Source of the DNA: Portulaca oleracea
Lineage: Eukaryota > Streptophyta > Magnoliopsida > Caryophyllales > Portulacaceae
Assembly (NCBI GenBank): GCA_029582165.1
Contig: CM055881.1
Coordinates: 22,797,594 to 22,861,593, forward strand
Direction: 5' to 3'
Length of the DNA stretch: 64,000 bases
Shown: positions 10,501 through 22,991 of the stretch, one piece after another
Numbering within the stretch: position 1 is the stretch's first letter
Layout: each line of letters starts with the position of its first letter
Notes under the pieces: model-generated
What the model was told of the DNA's origin: nothing
The model's input: the letters and a program-made list of their open reading frames with translations, nothing else
Databases searched by the model: none
Position numbers and translations under genes: made by a program

Positions 10501-12008
10501 CTTTCGATTGCATAAACTCATTGTAATAATCAAGAATAGAATCATAAACTTGAGATAACCAAATAGAATTTCATGGCAACTTATAAATTAGAAACATAAT
10601 ACTTTTGTCAATACTTATATTCTATTTTCATGCTTCAAACTTAAATATAAAATTAACTTGTTAATCATGCTATTAAACAATACTTGAATAACAATAGGCA
10701 AAACAATAAGCATGAAATCACTCATACCTATCACTTATAAACATGGAACAAGATTTCCAATCATGATATTAATAAAAGGTCTAATCAAATTTGTACTCAT
10801 CCTTCATATTAATATCAAAAAACAATAGGCGGAATAAACTTGAACATGTGAATAAACATGGAAAAATTCAGCTTATAAGAAGCAAAATATAATCTTGCTA
10901 CAATGAATTTCCACATTAAACATCTTAAAAACTTATAACTTAAAGCATCTAACCAAAGAATCTTTTTAATGACAATAACATCATCCTTATTACTAGTATA
11001 AACTTCCATGTAACTTAATATCATAGCCAACTTAAAACATATGGCTAAATAAACTTGTAACTTATGTAGGTGTTCAATGGTGCACTTAATAATATAAATA
11101 AATAAATAAATACTTATTTTGACTTTTTCTTTGTACCATCCTTTAACAACTACCTTATCATGGAATTTCAATAAACTTATCCTCAATGGCAATTCTTATA
11201 AACCAATCAAACATGTCAAAGGTAATAAAACATATTCATTGGTATTAACTTGATAATATTAAGAGGCAACTTCAACATGGTTAATGCACATACATATAAC
11301 CCCCAAATAAACAACAACTTAATTACCTTTGACCTTCTTGTAAATGACTTTGTTGTTACCTTGCCCTTAATTCATGTAAATCTCATTGCATAACCAAGCA
11401 ACAATTCCCATCATGAACATCAAGATCTTGTAATTGTATTGCCACTCTTATGTATCAATTTCTCATCTATATAAAACACATATAGATAAACAAATGATTA
11501 ATAAACTTTTAATCATTAAACTTGTTCAATAAGACTTAATAAACTTATATGAAAATTGATACTAATAAACTTATAAAATATAAACTTATCTTTGTAATCC
11601 CTCTTGAATCTTTGATGTCCAATGTACTCTTAGCCTCCTCCAATCTTGTCTCGTAAAATAGTTCTTAAGATTGTTGGAAAATGATGTTTGACAACGGCTT
11701 GAATCTTCATCATCTTCTCTTGGTATCTTGATCTTCTAGCGGTACATGTGACAAGACGGAGATTAAACTTAATAACCAAATGGTTACTTGACTTGTTTGG
11801 ATAACGCTAAGAGTCATGGCCTCGTACTCATTTTCCTTAAGAACTATTTACTGTACCGTAAATGTTCAAAGGGATAAAACTTAGCTCTTGTCGCACTCAA
11901 GACATAGGTTTCTCACTTGATTCTCTCAAGTATATTGATCTATATTTGAGAGGATGAGATTATAGAATAGAATAGATGCTTGTGTGTTCATCTCAAATGG
12001 CTTGGGAA

Positions 12009-12449
12009 TGTCTCCTATTTATAGGAGACTTCTACACCTAATCCAACCCTAATTACATCCCTTAGTCAAAGGTGTAATTAAGGTCCTTAATGGAGAATCA
12101 AGACCTTGACTTGGTCATGATAATATAGCTGTTGGATCTTAACACCGAGCTTAATATTGATATTATAAACTTAATACTCAAGATTATATAGCCGTTAGCA
12201 TTAAAACACATTCTGAGATCCAACACGGTCCGTGTTGGGTGCAACACGACCCGTGTTATTCCAACACGACCCGTGTTGAGCCCAGGAATGTTTCCTTAGC
12301 TCTCTGGAGACCAACACGACTCGTGTTGGTCCCAGACTCACCCGTGTTGATCATATTCTTGACGTTTCACTTATATATGATCCTTATACTTGCTATATAT
12401 AATTCTTTAGGCTATATAATTATCTTATACTCTTGAAATATTTCCAACA
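12009..12449 (-). repeat. 5' LTR of the LARD-like element (441 bp)
   Basis: Near-identical to 7050-7511 except for the missing 21-bp palindrome unit and a few substitutions. The sequence flanking its inner end (about 11,900-12,008) shows no standard primer binding site. Confidence 0.8.
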
Positions 12450-13860
12450 AGGGGAGTATTTTTCTCATTAATACCTTAGTTTTCACTACAAGTACATTGA
12501 TTTCTTAAATGATGGAAATCAAACTGGAGTTCAAATCATAAAGGAAAGTGGAAACTACATATACTTAGTTTATTTTTAAGTCTTTATTTAAGGCTTCTTG
12601 CAATAGGCCCTTAGTTCCTATATCATCATGCCCATGCTGCCATGCCTCCCCATCCTTGAAGGTCACCTCACATCAAGTCTCATTTGAAAGACTAGTACCT
12701 AAGAGGGGGACATAAACATGGATTAGCCAAAACTAAGTATGGAGATGTAAAACATTCATAAACATATACATATAGAATATGACACATGCTTATGATTTCA
12801 TGTCCTGTGTGTCTAATGCTCATAAAATGGCTTGCTCAAGCACTTGGATGTCCATGATGCCCCTATAGATTTTCTTTGTTGAGGATCCTCATACATAAAC
12901 CATGATGCATACTTAATGGTACCACTTATCATGAACTTGTCATATGCCCAAGGGACTTTGAGAACCATAGAAAGACCATAAAGAACCATAAAACCATAAA
13001 AATGAGTGTGCTTTAGGGACCGTCACTCTTGTTATGTGTAAGACTTTTAAAGAACCATTGTACCTATGGGGACTTACTAAGGATAATTCAAGATCATCAA
13101 CTACATGCCATGAATGTATGAATATGTTGATGATATGAACACATGAAGTTAGCATAACTTATGATTTTTCATATTATGGACATATGAAGGGAAAGAATTG
13201 GTGGGTTTTGTTTTATTTGGCACTGTGTGTAAAATTTATGGGTAAAAAACAGTTGGGTAAAAGTTAAATTTTAGTAACTTTTGTGAAATTTATCCTAATA
13301 TATCAAAATTATTTTTTTGTTTTTTAATTTTGGTAAATTTTGGTAAAAATTGGTAAAGTGGATTTACTCATGAATTTGACAGACCCTAATGTAGAAGGAA
13401 TGAAAGTGAAGAGGATGACTTTAGGTTGATATTGATAAAATAGGACCATTCAATGGTGGGGTGGCCAGCGAGGAGTGGGGACTACTGACCAGTCAAAGGA
13501 GAAGGAGATCTGAAAAACAAGGAGCGTGAAGAAGATGGAGGGGTACTGCTGGAGAAGATTGCTGTAAAAGCTTTATTATTTTTTTCTTTTTTTTTGGAAA
13601 AATTATCACAACCTAGAGGAACCTACTATATCGGGTTAATTTTCCTTTGAGGGACATTTTTTATCATAAGGAAAATTTAAGTGACACTAATAACAATTTT
13701 TGAAGTTCAGTGACATTTTTGTCAAAACAGAAAAATTGAAAGACATTTTTATCCAAACACTCATCTCAAGTCATTCCCATTCCCCCTTCCCAATTCCCAT
13801 GTGACAAAGAATTGTAAATAAATTCTCAAAAAAAAAAATGTAAATAAAAAAACTTGCAAG
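12450..13860. other. Intergenic, no gene recognised
   Basis: AT-rich non-coding DNA. I see no domain-bearing ORF, LTR or TIR pair. 13,200-13,390 has repeated GGTAAA(A)TTT-like words, and 13,650-13,760 has repeated GTGACA/GACATTTTT words of unknown meaning. Confidence 0.5.
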
Positions 13861-13865
13861 AATGT

Positions 13866-14047
13866 GTGGGCCAAAATGAATATCCTGACTCTCCTGAGCA
13901 AGAATCTCATGGGCCAGAACCTATCATTGAAGCCCAATACTGACTTAGGGTTTTTGCGTTAAAACGACTGGAATTTCACAAGGAGCAATATATTGTCTCT
14001 AGGGTTTCCGTCAGCTACCACAGCGGCCATCTCCTGCACCAGCAACC
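13866..14047 (+). promoter_or_regulatory. Ribosomal-protein-type promoter: site II and telo-box motifs
   Basis: TGGGCC site II elements occur at about 13867-13872 and 13910-13915, with AGCCCAA (site II reversed) at 13931-13937. TTAGGGTTTTT at 13945-13955 and CTAGGGTTTCC near 14000 are telo-box-like. This combination is characteristic of plant ribosomal-protein and other growth-linked genes (established knowledge). It lies directly upstream of the RPL24 start. Confidence 0.7.
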
Positions 14048-16060
14048 ATGGTTCTCAAGTGCGTTTCTCTCTCTCTTGCTCTCGCTCTTCCCCCTGTCTT
14101 TCTTACGTTCCTTGTCCAGCTAGCTTGTTAATTTGTTGAATCTACGTTACCTGTATCGTGATGTCAATCATTCCGTGGTGCATATATCAATGAAATTTAT
14201 CTGTAGAGTTCTTGGTTCTGATGTTCATTGCAATCTTAAAGTTTTATTCAATGAATTGCCGACCTCCTTCGTTACCAGTATGACTTGGCCCACTTGGCGA
14301 CAGAATATGAAGGGTTTTAACAATAAAATGGTAGATTTTGATCTTGCGTCTCTATCTTCAAGATTAAATTTTATTAGTTGTAATTTTGAAGGGATATTTG
14401 ATTTGTTCAAAAGTTGGGTTTTCGTACTTGGGCTTCTTTTCGTGCAGAATCAGTGATGATGTTTAGGCATTTCGTCGCAATTGTTCTTATTGTGCAAAAG
14501 TGTAGTTGGATGGTTTCTCATTTTACACATGTATTTATGATGTTTCGTGCTTGATGTACTGATTTCTGAAGTATCTGGCTGCGACAGCTAAAAAGAGTAT
14601 TTTAATTGATCTAACTATTGAGTTGATTTAATGGTTTATGAATAAATGAGTTCAAAATATTATTCTGGTTGAGCTTCCTGCCCAGCTTGTTTGAGATCGG
14701 TGTTGTCAGTTATTTGTGGCTAAGAAAGTTCATCCCTACAAGACTACAACCTGAACTGCCACATCATCTACTCACCATTTTCTATAGCTGATTATAATTA
14801 ATTGTCTGCATTGAAGCCACAAGCGTCTTCTTCTCACTGTGGCAAATACTATGCATGTCATTTTCCTTCCATACTGCTTTAGTCATCTGAGTTGAACCCA
14901 CAAAGTTTGTAGTATGATTCTAAGTTTTGAGTAACACTAGATGCTGTGTTGTTAACTAGTTATGATCCAGTGGGTTGGCTTAGGGCTTGTTTCTCTAGTC
15001 AGCTCATTGCATTTATTATGGAAATGGATATTCATACCGTTGCTTAGCCTTTTTCCCGGTTTCTATTACTAGGACTGAGCTATGCCGCTTTAGTGGTGCC
15101 AAGATATACCCGGGGAAGGGTATCAGATTTGTTCGTGGAGATTCTCAGGTAATATTCATTAGTTGCTTGGTTATTCTATCTTGGCTAGTTTTCTGCTGAT
15201 TAGTTATTGGTTATTCTTGTTGCAAGCTTGGGAGGCTTACTGATGTTTGTGCTCTTGTTGTTGAAGGTTTTCCTCTTTGCCAACTCAAAGTGCAAGAGGT
15301 ACTTCCACAACCGTTTGAAGCCATCAAAGCTTTGCTGGACCGCTGTATACAGGAAGCAGCACAAGAAGGTTAGCTTTCCTTTTCACTGTTGTATTTTGCT
15401 AACCATGAAGTTGAGTCCTTTGTTCTTCCTTCAATTAGTCTCTTATTTTGGTCTATTTGCAGGATATTTCTCAAGAAGCTGTGAAGAAGAGGAGAAGAAC
15501 CACCAAGAAGCCATACTCAAGGTCTATTGTTGGTGCCACCCTGGAAGTCATTCAGAAGAAGAGAAGTGAGAAGCCAGAAGTCAGAGATGCTGCAAGAGAG
15601 GCTGCTCTCCGGTTAGTTCAATACTGCTACTGTTACTTTTTCTCTACTATTACTGTTATGCAAGAGAAGCTGGTCTCTCTAAAGGTTTTCTTGGGTCTTC
15701 AATACTACAGTTTTTCTCTAATATTACTCTAATGCAAGAGATGCTGCTCTCTCAAAAGGTTTTCTTGGGTCCATTGGAATTTGTCTTTCCATGCACTTCA
15801 GTGTATGGGAAAGCTGCGTACTTCTGGTCCACTGGACTATATTGGGATTTGTGGTTTGATTGTGATCCTTTGTATTCATGTTGTGACATAATGCCTTTTG
15901 TCTATTTAGTGAGATCAAGGAAAGAATCAAGAAAACCAAGGATGAAAAGCGGGCGAAGAAGGCAGAGACAGTGTCTAAGTCACAGAAGATACAGGGTAAG
16001 GGTGGCAAGGTTGCTGGACCTAAAGGCCCCAAGCTTGGAGGTGGTGGTGGAAAGCGATAA
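14048..16060 (+). CDS. RPL24: Large-subunit ribosomal protein eL24 (RPL24), five exons
   Basis: Exons are 14048-14058, 15073-15148, 15267-15368, 15463-15611 and 15910-16060; the sum is 489 nt, coding for 162 aa plus stop, matching the usual plant length of about 163. The protein starts [18 protein letters not shown], has the conserved [18 protein letters not shown] and YRKQHKK segments, the basic [19 protein letters not shown] block, and a Lys-rich tail ending [11 protein letters not shown]. eL24 is a cytosolic 60S protein with an N-terminal zinc-finger-like domain; only part of the cysteine set remains in eukaryotes. All introns are GT-AG and all phases agree. Exon 1 has only 11 coding bases, with a 1 kb first intron, common for plant ribosomal protein genes. 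Intron 4 holds tandem copies of exon 4-end sequence. The gene looks intact. Confidence 0.96.
15590..15778 (+). repeat. Tandem triplication spanning the RPL24 exon 4 splice donor
   Basis: TGCAAGAGAGGCTGCTCTC at 15590 (exon 4) recurs as TGCAAGAGAAGCTGGTCTC at 15659 and TGCAAGAGATGCTGCTCTC at 15733, both inside intron 4. The spacing is about 69-74 bp. Copies 2 and 3 share AAAGGTTTTCTTGGGTC; copies 1 and 2 share the CAATACT..TTTTTCTCTA segment. Confidence 0.8.
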
Positions 16061-16979
16061 GCTATTTCACTTGGTTAATGTTTAGATTTGCACTCAGTTG
16101 TGGCCAGTTTAATTTTGGAATTTTATATGTTTGGATGTTCATGTAGTAGTTTTATTATATGGTACATTAGAAACTGTTTTGTCCGCAGATTTTTGTGGTT
16201 GATCAAAGATTATAATCCTTTCATTCCTTGTGGGTTCAACTTGTTTGGTTACTAATCTGCCCGTGCTATTCTTATCCATTGGGTGTAATTTGTGAATTGT
16301 TTATGCATGTTGGAGATAAGCTTCAGAAGTTGAACTGGTGTTTTTGGTGCAATTAAGAATTTTCATGTTGAGCATCTGGAGATCAGTTGGGTGCAATTAT
16401 GTTACAATGATGGATGTGATATGGTTATGGGAGGTTTGGGACAAAATTCTTGGTCTTCTACCATACAAAAAAAGTTGATCCTTATTTTTTCTACTTGGCA
16501 AAGAAGGTCGTCCATATCTAGGATCCACAGATGAAGGTTGTCATGTATTGTTGTTCATTCGAAACCAAATTGAACTCGGTATTACTGTATTGGGCATGTG
16601 TATTTGGTCTGTTGATTTGGTTGGGATTATTGCTGCAGTTCGCTTATCAGGGGAGGGGGAGCTACTTTTTGTACTGTGAGTTACTGGGTTGTATAATGAT
16701 GGCTGAATACCATGTATAGAAGCAAAAAGGGGGATTAGATGCTGGAGGAAAAGAAACCATATTTCACCACAAAGAGTGAGCAACTTTGGGTGCTACAACA
16801 CCTTACAGGGCTGTCGCATTCTTATCACCATGTATACTACACTACAGAGCTCCTCCTGTCCTACTGATTTATCTGCTGGAAAAAAGTTGTTGCGTTCCAT
16901 TTTATGGCAACTTGATCGAGTGGCAGCCCTGGCCTTCTCATGAAGCTTACAAATTTACATTTTATTTTATGCCTTTAGT
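16061..16979. other. Convergent intergenic space between RPL24 and the MBD gene
   Basis: About 0.9 kb holding the 3' UTRs of the two tail-to-tail genes. No repeat or credible ORF was seen. T-rich plus-strand sequence follows the RPL24 stop, but no single polyadenylation signal could be assigned. Confidence 0.6.
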
Positions 16980-19384
16980 TTAGTTTTGGCAGGATCTGAC
17001 ATCCCCTAAGACGGTTGATGAGCCCACTTGGTGCTGGAAGTAGGAACCCTCTGCGGAAAACTCAGTGCCGAATGGAATTGTGCCTGTCAGAGTTTTAATA
17101 GCAAAATCGATGCATGGGTCAGTGAGCAAATCCCCGAAAACTGGAGGAATTCCCATCTCTTGTTTGTCCTTGGTCTCACTATCAACCATTTCAGAGCTCT
17201 TGTCTGGATGTGGAGATGGGTCTTGAATGTGATTAGGTTGTATAGTATTGTTGGATTCAGGAACTTGTTTTGTGACATTCCATGTGGAAAACATACTGGG
17301 GAAGTTGGGCTTGTAGTTATTGCACAAGGTTATAGAAAACTGAGGCTCAACCCTGGCTGCGGGGGATTGTCCACCGCGGAGAAGGGCCCCAATGGCTGGA
17401 GCTGAAATGTAGACAGTGTTGTGGCCCTCCCTTTCCTTTTGGATGGAATCTATGATTTCTGACAGGTTGGGGATCTCACTCTCAGCTGCACTACCACCAT
17501 CTTCACCTGCAGCAATCACCTATTGATATTAATTGGCTTATTCTCGACACTCTGATTTCTGAATTGCATATTAATTATGGTAAGGGAAGCTGCATACACT
17601 GATCAGGATCAACAATAAAGAAAGGAGGAGTGACTTCTCTTTTCCTTGAGGATTTTGAATTCCTCCTCTTTGAAGCTGTACTCATCTTCTTCACTGTCTC
17701 TGTTGAATCCTCAGTTCCGACAATATCTTTCTTCATCTTCTTCTTGTCCGTCTCTGTTGAATTTTCCGACCTCAAATCCTCCATGCTGGATCTCTTTGTA
17801 CATGTCTTTTGGCTAGAATTTCCAGCTGATTTTTTTGCTGGGGCAGCTGAACATGTCTGAACAGAAAATGACAAGTCTTCAATCTCTGGAATTCAACATT
17901 TGGTACCATTGGAACAATGAATTAGCCTTGCAATTGTTTAAAATACTACCTTAGTCATTCCAGTTGGCCTGACCACCTTCTTTTTAGATTCATACTGTTT
18001 CAACTGGAAAGAATTTCAGTTCAATCAGAACAAACACGAACTCTAATCTTTCTGTTTGTCGAGAATTAAAGTATTTGTCCAGGGGAAAAAAAAAGCCAGG
18101 TTTTCTTACCAGGAAAATCCAAGTGACTTATCATTCTGCTGCTTAGTAGTAAAGTCAGAGGCAAGACGACTAAAAAACAAATGTTGAACGATTTTCACAC
18201 TTACCGGGACAGGCTTCATATCTGGTTTAGCTATGCTGTTGCCTAAATCCTTTGGCTTTGTCTTAGTTACATGCCTTCCCAACTTCCCAGTTAGAAGATA
18301 GCGATCAATGTCTTTCAAAGATCGAAATATATACCCATTTGTTGGATCAATGTAGTACTGCAAACCAATCAATTCATCCGGTTAGAATCACAAGGAGATT
18401 GAGGAACGGAATGGAGAATGCTAATTGTGGTGTCTCTCACGCATTTTTTAGTAGTGAAATTGTTGTTGACATACTTTCATTTATTTGAACTATCAGCCGA
18501 GGGTTAACCAAACTTTTATTAGCAGCAGATATCAACGGTTGTCTTTTTGTACTTGCCTTAGGTTTTAGGGTTTTTAAGCCCTTCTAATAATAATAATAGT
18601 TAAAAAAAGAGAAGTCAGTCAATTGCATTAGCCAGTGATAAAGGCATCCACCGAATTACAGCAGTATCAAAGTAGTGCTTAATTCATAAAGTCATGGTGC
18701 ATGTATGTAGTTTACTAAATGCCATCCGTAATCGTGATAAATAATTCTCAATTTGAAGAATTCTTGCATAACTAAACTACAGTTTCATTATAATTCACAA
18801 CTGTTGTGGGTAAAACAATCGCAGCTGACTTAGAACAAGTATCCCTAAAGAAATAAAGCCCTGTCTCAGATTGTTGACCTTGATACCTTCAATTACAGGG
18901 GAGAAGATTGAAATATACCAAAGTTGAGCTGCATGCAACGATTAACCCTACGGAAAAACAGAATTGGGTGGCTAAATTGATCCTTATAATCTGAAGTCTT
19001 CTGCAGAAGTGCGAACAAACCAGCACTCAACAAGCAAAAATAAGACATGAGGCATCTACTACAACAATGTCTCATAATGGGGACATCAATAAGCAAAGGG
19101 CAACTCAAGAAATGCTACTTGTACAACAACAACAATAACAACAACAACAACACCACCACCAGTAGCAACAGCAATAACAAGATGACAACAACAGAAGCAG
19201 CAACAACTACAACAACAACTAGAACATAAGATGTTGAGAATCAAGAGCACCAAAAGTTGAAAAACAGAGGAGATGGTGATTAAGGAATTGCGATTACCCT
19301 GTCTTTTTTACCACTTTTTCTGACTCTGATCTCAACTTTCCACCCTTGAGGCAGCCAATCTTCAGCCCTAATTTGCTCCCCCAT
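16980..19384 (-). CDS. Methyl-CpG-binding-domain protein (MBD13-like), five exons
   Basis: Exons on the minus strand are 19298-19384, 18205-18357, 17950-18003, 17598-17856 and 16980-17506; the sum is 1080 nt (359 aa), every junction GT-AG and in phase. Residues about 9-60 form an MBD: DWLPQGWKVEIRVRKSGKKD is split by intron 1 from YYIDPTNGYIFRSLKDIDRYL. A Lys/Ser/Thr-rich middle follows (residues about 80-165, with KRRNSKSSRKR, a likely nuclear signal). The C-terminus carries PVFGDLLTDPCIDFAIKTLT, which I recall as a conserved block in plant MBD13-type proteins. Such proteins are nuclear chromatin readers; whether this one binds methylated CpG cannot be judged here. The exon 4/5 junction was chosen because only donor GTATGC with acceptor GCTGCAG avoids an in-frame stop. 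MBD subfamily assignment is tentative. Confidence 0.88.
19121..19223. repeat. (CAA)n-type microsatellite in MBD intron 1
   Basis: Imperfect CAA/ACA trinucleotide tract of about 100 bp with CAC and CAG interruptions. It creates a spurious poly-Asn/Thr reading frame on the plus strand. Confidence 0.9.
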
Positions 19385-19438
19385 TGTTCCCCTTGTCTTA
19401 GACTTCAACAACTTTGTTTCCTGGGTTTTTATGCACTC

Positions 19439-19469
19439 TCACTCTCACTCACTCTCTCTCTCTCTCTCT
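19439..19469. repeat. (CT)n tract in the MBD gene 5' leader or promoter
   Basis: A CTCTCTCT run (GA-rich on the coding strand) lies 55-85 bp upstream of the MBD start codon. GA/CT tracts are common in plant 5' leaders. Confidence 0.7.
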
Positions 19470-22440
19470 GTCTCTTTGAACTTGTCTAAAATCCAGGCAC
19501 CGCTAAAGTCACATTTTCCACTAGCATACTCACTCACTCACTCACTGAGTCATGTACACTGAGTTTGATCAGTGGGGATTAGTTTTTTCAATTTGTGTTG
19601 GGTTTTGTAGTTTGTTTGGCAGAAATAGTAGAGTAATCTTTGTAGAGCACCAAGATGGTTGATGTCACACGTGGATGGTGCCAAACTTTCTCTCTCTCTC
19701 TAATTTCACTGAGTGAGTTCCAAGGAAGGACAACAGCATCGTTCTTGCTTGCACTACCTTTTTTACCTTACTCTCGTGCTCCCCAGTTTTGGTTTCTATA
19801 TAAATAGGCCAACCCAAAGACTGTTGTCTTGCCAATTGTCCTCTTTCTTTCATGTTTTACCACCCAAAATACATATGTCCGCTTTTCTTCTTCATTTTAT
19901 ATGTCCCATTTTGGGTATGCAAATTTTGGTATAGGAGTCTTACAAAGGCTACTCTTCTTTTTTCTTTTTTTTTTTTTCAAAGATACTCTTGCTTATATAA
20001 TTACACATTCTCAGTCTTCTTTAATATCGAAACTTTATGTAGGTGATATATCAGTGTAGTTAAAGTCCACAGTTATATGATTATCTAACTTAGGCAACTT
20101 ATACTAGATATTCCGTACAATCCAAATAATTAAAGGTAAATTGAATCAACCAATTTTTTTTAAAAAAATATTACTTATTTTACAAGAGAAATATACTGTT
20201 GGGAAATCTTATGTTTAGGTCAGCGTGCCACATTTAATCTTAGAAATATATAGAGAGGAGTTTATATATGACATGGTTTAAAGATCTAGTATATTAGATT
20301 TTTGAGTCAACATTGAATTCAATTGAAATGTAACTATATAATTTGATGATAATCCTCTTCTATGTAGATCCATGCTAACTAGGAAAAGTGGATGAAGTGA
20401 CATGTGAGTTAATCCATATTGGAAACATGGAGCGATGAATTTGATTTGTTCTGCAAAGTATGATTAGATATTGACAGCACCTATTGGTGCCATTGTTCTG
20501 TAAACCTACTTAGGTCCATTCTTGTGTTATACATCATGGTTGTCCATTTACAACATCTCTTTGAAAGCCTTGTGAAATGATCTTATGCAATAACAACCCA
20601 TTACAAAGGAGAGCCAATCAAAATCAAATCTTGATGTCCATTGTTTAACTCAATTGGAGAAAGTTGAGTTTTTGGTATCATACTACTAGAAAATCATAGG
20701 TCAAATCAAATATCAAAGTCATGTTGATTTTTTGGTATCATACTACCAAAAAATCATGGGTCAAATCAAATATCAAAGTCATGTAAGCTTCTAACTCTCA
20801 ATGCTTTGAATAAACCCTAAGTGGAACTATCTAATTACTAATACAAACTTTCACACTTTGATATAGAGGATGCCTATCTACACAATTACAAAAAAAAAAA
20901 AAAAAGAAAAGAAAAAAAAGATGTTGAATAGGATTTGCAAAACCAAAATATTAAATATGTATCTATAATACATCAGTAAAACGAAACAGAGGACATCATG
21001 AGCATACTTAGAATGAACCAGATTTCAGTAATTGAGGCACATAGACAAAACTAATGACAAAAGGCATTTGTAACTTCATTATCCATTTGAATAAATGCTT
21101 GTAGTAGAATGGAAGAAAAGGTGGATCAGTTGTGAAGTGGGATTAATCCCATGGGCGTGGCTATGTTTAGCACCACATGAAAAGACGTTACCTATGATAT
21201 GGAAGCAGCAAAATTAACATGTATATGATCCTTAGAGTGCATCAACAGGTCCCTCGTCAATTCAATCTTCAACTTGTTCAATGACTCTAAAAAATGGGAT
21301 AATTGGGCTCCAGCGGATCATTATAGCCACCAAAGCCCCTATCCAATGACTCTCAATTCTAATGGCGAAGAGCCAATGTATCCTTTTCTGTAAGCTAGCA
21401 GATGACTAATAATAATAATAATAATAATAATAACCCAACGCACTATGCTATAATTGTTTCATTTTGGTCTTTGACACACACCTTTCACAATTGAAATGGA
21501 TGGTCGCATCTAACTTGACTTTGTATAATAATCATGTCTCTTGCTGTATCCTATTTTATTTTACATACGAAAACTATATCCATCGAATTTGACCTTAGAA
21601 ACCCAAGAATGACAAAGATTTTTGAATTTTAACCTTTTAGCAATATAATTGTACAACTAATATATCCATTTATTGTAAGTTAAAATGTTGCTTAAATATG
21701 AATTTGCTCACACCCTTGTATGTATAACAGTACAAAAAATGGGTTCATTTCTGTTTGTTTGTTTCTAGTAGGGTTGTTTAATCCTCTCTTTCTCAAATAC
21801 CTACTGATTTGACCTTTTTGGTTTTAATCTTTTATGGTCTCAACTGAAGGGAACCCAAGAGAACATGATCCAGGGAAGAAAATTAGGTTTAGCCAACTAA
21901 TTGGGGCAATAGTTAAGCAATAATATACAATTGTCTGTGTATATCTTGTGATGAATTCAGGTAATTATCAGCTTATGTCATTTCACTAAAGATTTTTCCG
22001 GTGACCCTGTTGTTATATCGTCCAACAACCTTCAGTGATGTTTTCTGACAACCTCCATTGTTGATTTTTTTGGCAACCTTTGTTTCTTCTCTATTTCCAG
22101 CGCAACCCTTCGTCAATTACATACAATATTAAGTTTACTTATTTCGCAAGTTTGTTTCCAATTTATTTATTTTTAATTGAGATCGACAATAATTAATATT
22201 ACATTCCTTTCTAATCTAAAAACATTTCATTGCTATGACGGTTATCATATTTAATTTTATACAGAATATTTTAGGTTTGAATCTTAGGTCATGCCTTTTC
22301 TTATTGACCTCAAAAAGGTAAAATAAATTGTTGCTTACATTTTTTAGGTAATTTACTACATTACGAAATAGAAAATAGCGAGACCATCTTTAGCAGCGTG
22401 GTTATGGGTGAACTTCGGTTGGCGTGGCGTCTTGGACTCT
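19470..22440. other. Intergenic, no gene recognised
   Basis: AT-rich DNA without a supported gene or complete mobile element. It contains a 60-bp tandem duplication at 20664-20783 and an (AAT)n tract at about 21407-21433. ORFs at 19713-20059 are low-complexity and not supported. Confidence 0.5.
20664..20783. repeat. 60-bp tandem duplication
   Basis: Copies at 20664-20723 and 20724-20783 share GGTATCATACTAC and ATCAAATATCAAAGTCATG, with a handful of mismatches. Confidence 0.85.
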
Positions 22441-22454
22441 CGGGTGGTGAGCAA

Positions 22455-22620
22455 GGTAGTGCATGTAATGCCCCGACGCATAATTAGGGAATTATCAATA
22501 TTTTATCTTAACTAAGTTTGATTTAGCGGAAGCTTAAAAGCCGAGTGCGCATTACCGTCGCTTCTTACAGAGGAAAACAAGGCTTTTTCTACATTATTAC
22601 CAAATGCAAACATCCAAGAA
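22455..22620 (+). mobile_element. Decayed LTR-like remnant (matches 33255-33400)
   Basis: TGTAATGCCCCGACGCATAA resembles the start of plant Ty3/gypsy LTRs (TGTAAyrCCCCGA). The following TTATCAATATTTTATCTTAA, TTTAGCGGAAG and AAACAAGGCTTTTTCTA segments have counterparts in the same order at 33255-33400. No internal domain was recognised nearby. Confidence 0.45.
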
Positions 22621-22991
22621 GAATTCCTTAGTAAGATAACAATTAAGAATTATTTTATAACAAACGATGGTTGAAAATATGCGGTTAAACCATCAAAGTA
22701 TAAATGACCCTATATTTATCGAAAATTAAAGCCATGTTATAAATATCAACAAAAGTAGTTTTAAGAGTTTCCAAAACATAAATAAATGTAAAATATCATA
22801 CTAGTCAAATAAAACTAGTACTGATCTCTAAAATGAAACACAATTAATTAACAAATAACAAATAAAGAGTCCAATAAATGACAGCTTAACAAACATTAGA
22901 AAATTTAAAATTCAATATAAACATAAAACATATTGTACCTAACTTAGTACAAAACATAAAATCACAAAATGTGACACTTGCAGTCCGAGCT

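Larger units (their letters stand above)
7050..12449 (-). mobile_element. Two-LTR retroelement without coding capacity (LARD-like)
   Basis: Direct repeats at 7050-7511 and 12009-12449 are nearly identical. On the minus strand each begins TGTTGGAAATATTTCAAG, as many plant LTRs do, and ends AGGAGACA. Next to the left copy, minus-strand AGCGGGGGAT (7512-7521) is a good polypurine tract, so the element runs right to left. The interior (7512-12008, 4.5 kb) has no ORF above about 125 codons and no recognisable gag or pol. It is unusually AT-rich and full of AACTTAT/AACTTGT motifs. No primer binding site for initiator Met-tRNA and no 5-bp target duplication were found. It must depend on another element for mobilisation. 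Confidence 0.75.

Noticed and set aside
10815..11192. 125-codon minus-strand ORF in the LARD-like interior
   Set aside because: Lys/Ile/Phe-rich from AT composition, no domain, no supporting neighbours.
17630..17860. Plus-strand Phe/Ser-rich ORF
   Set aside because: Antisense of MBD exon 4.
19047..19229. Poly-Asn/Thr ORF
   Set aside because: Product of the (CAA)n microsatellite within MBD intron 1.
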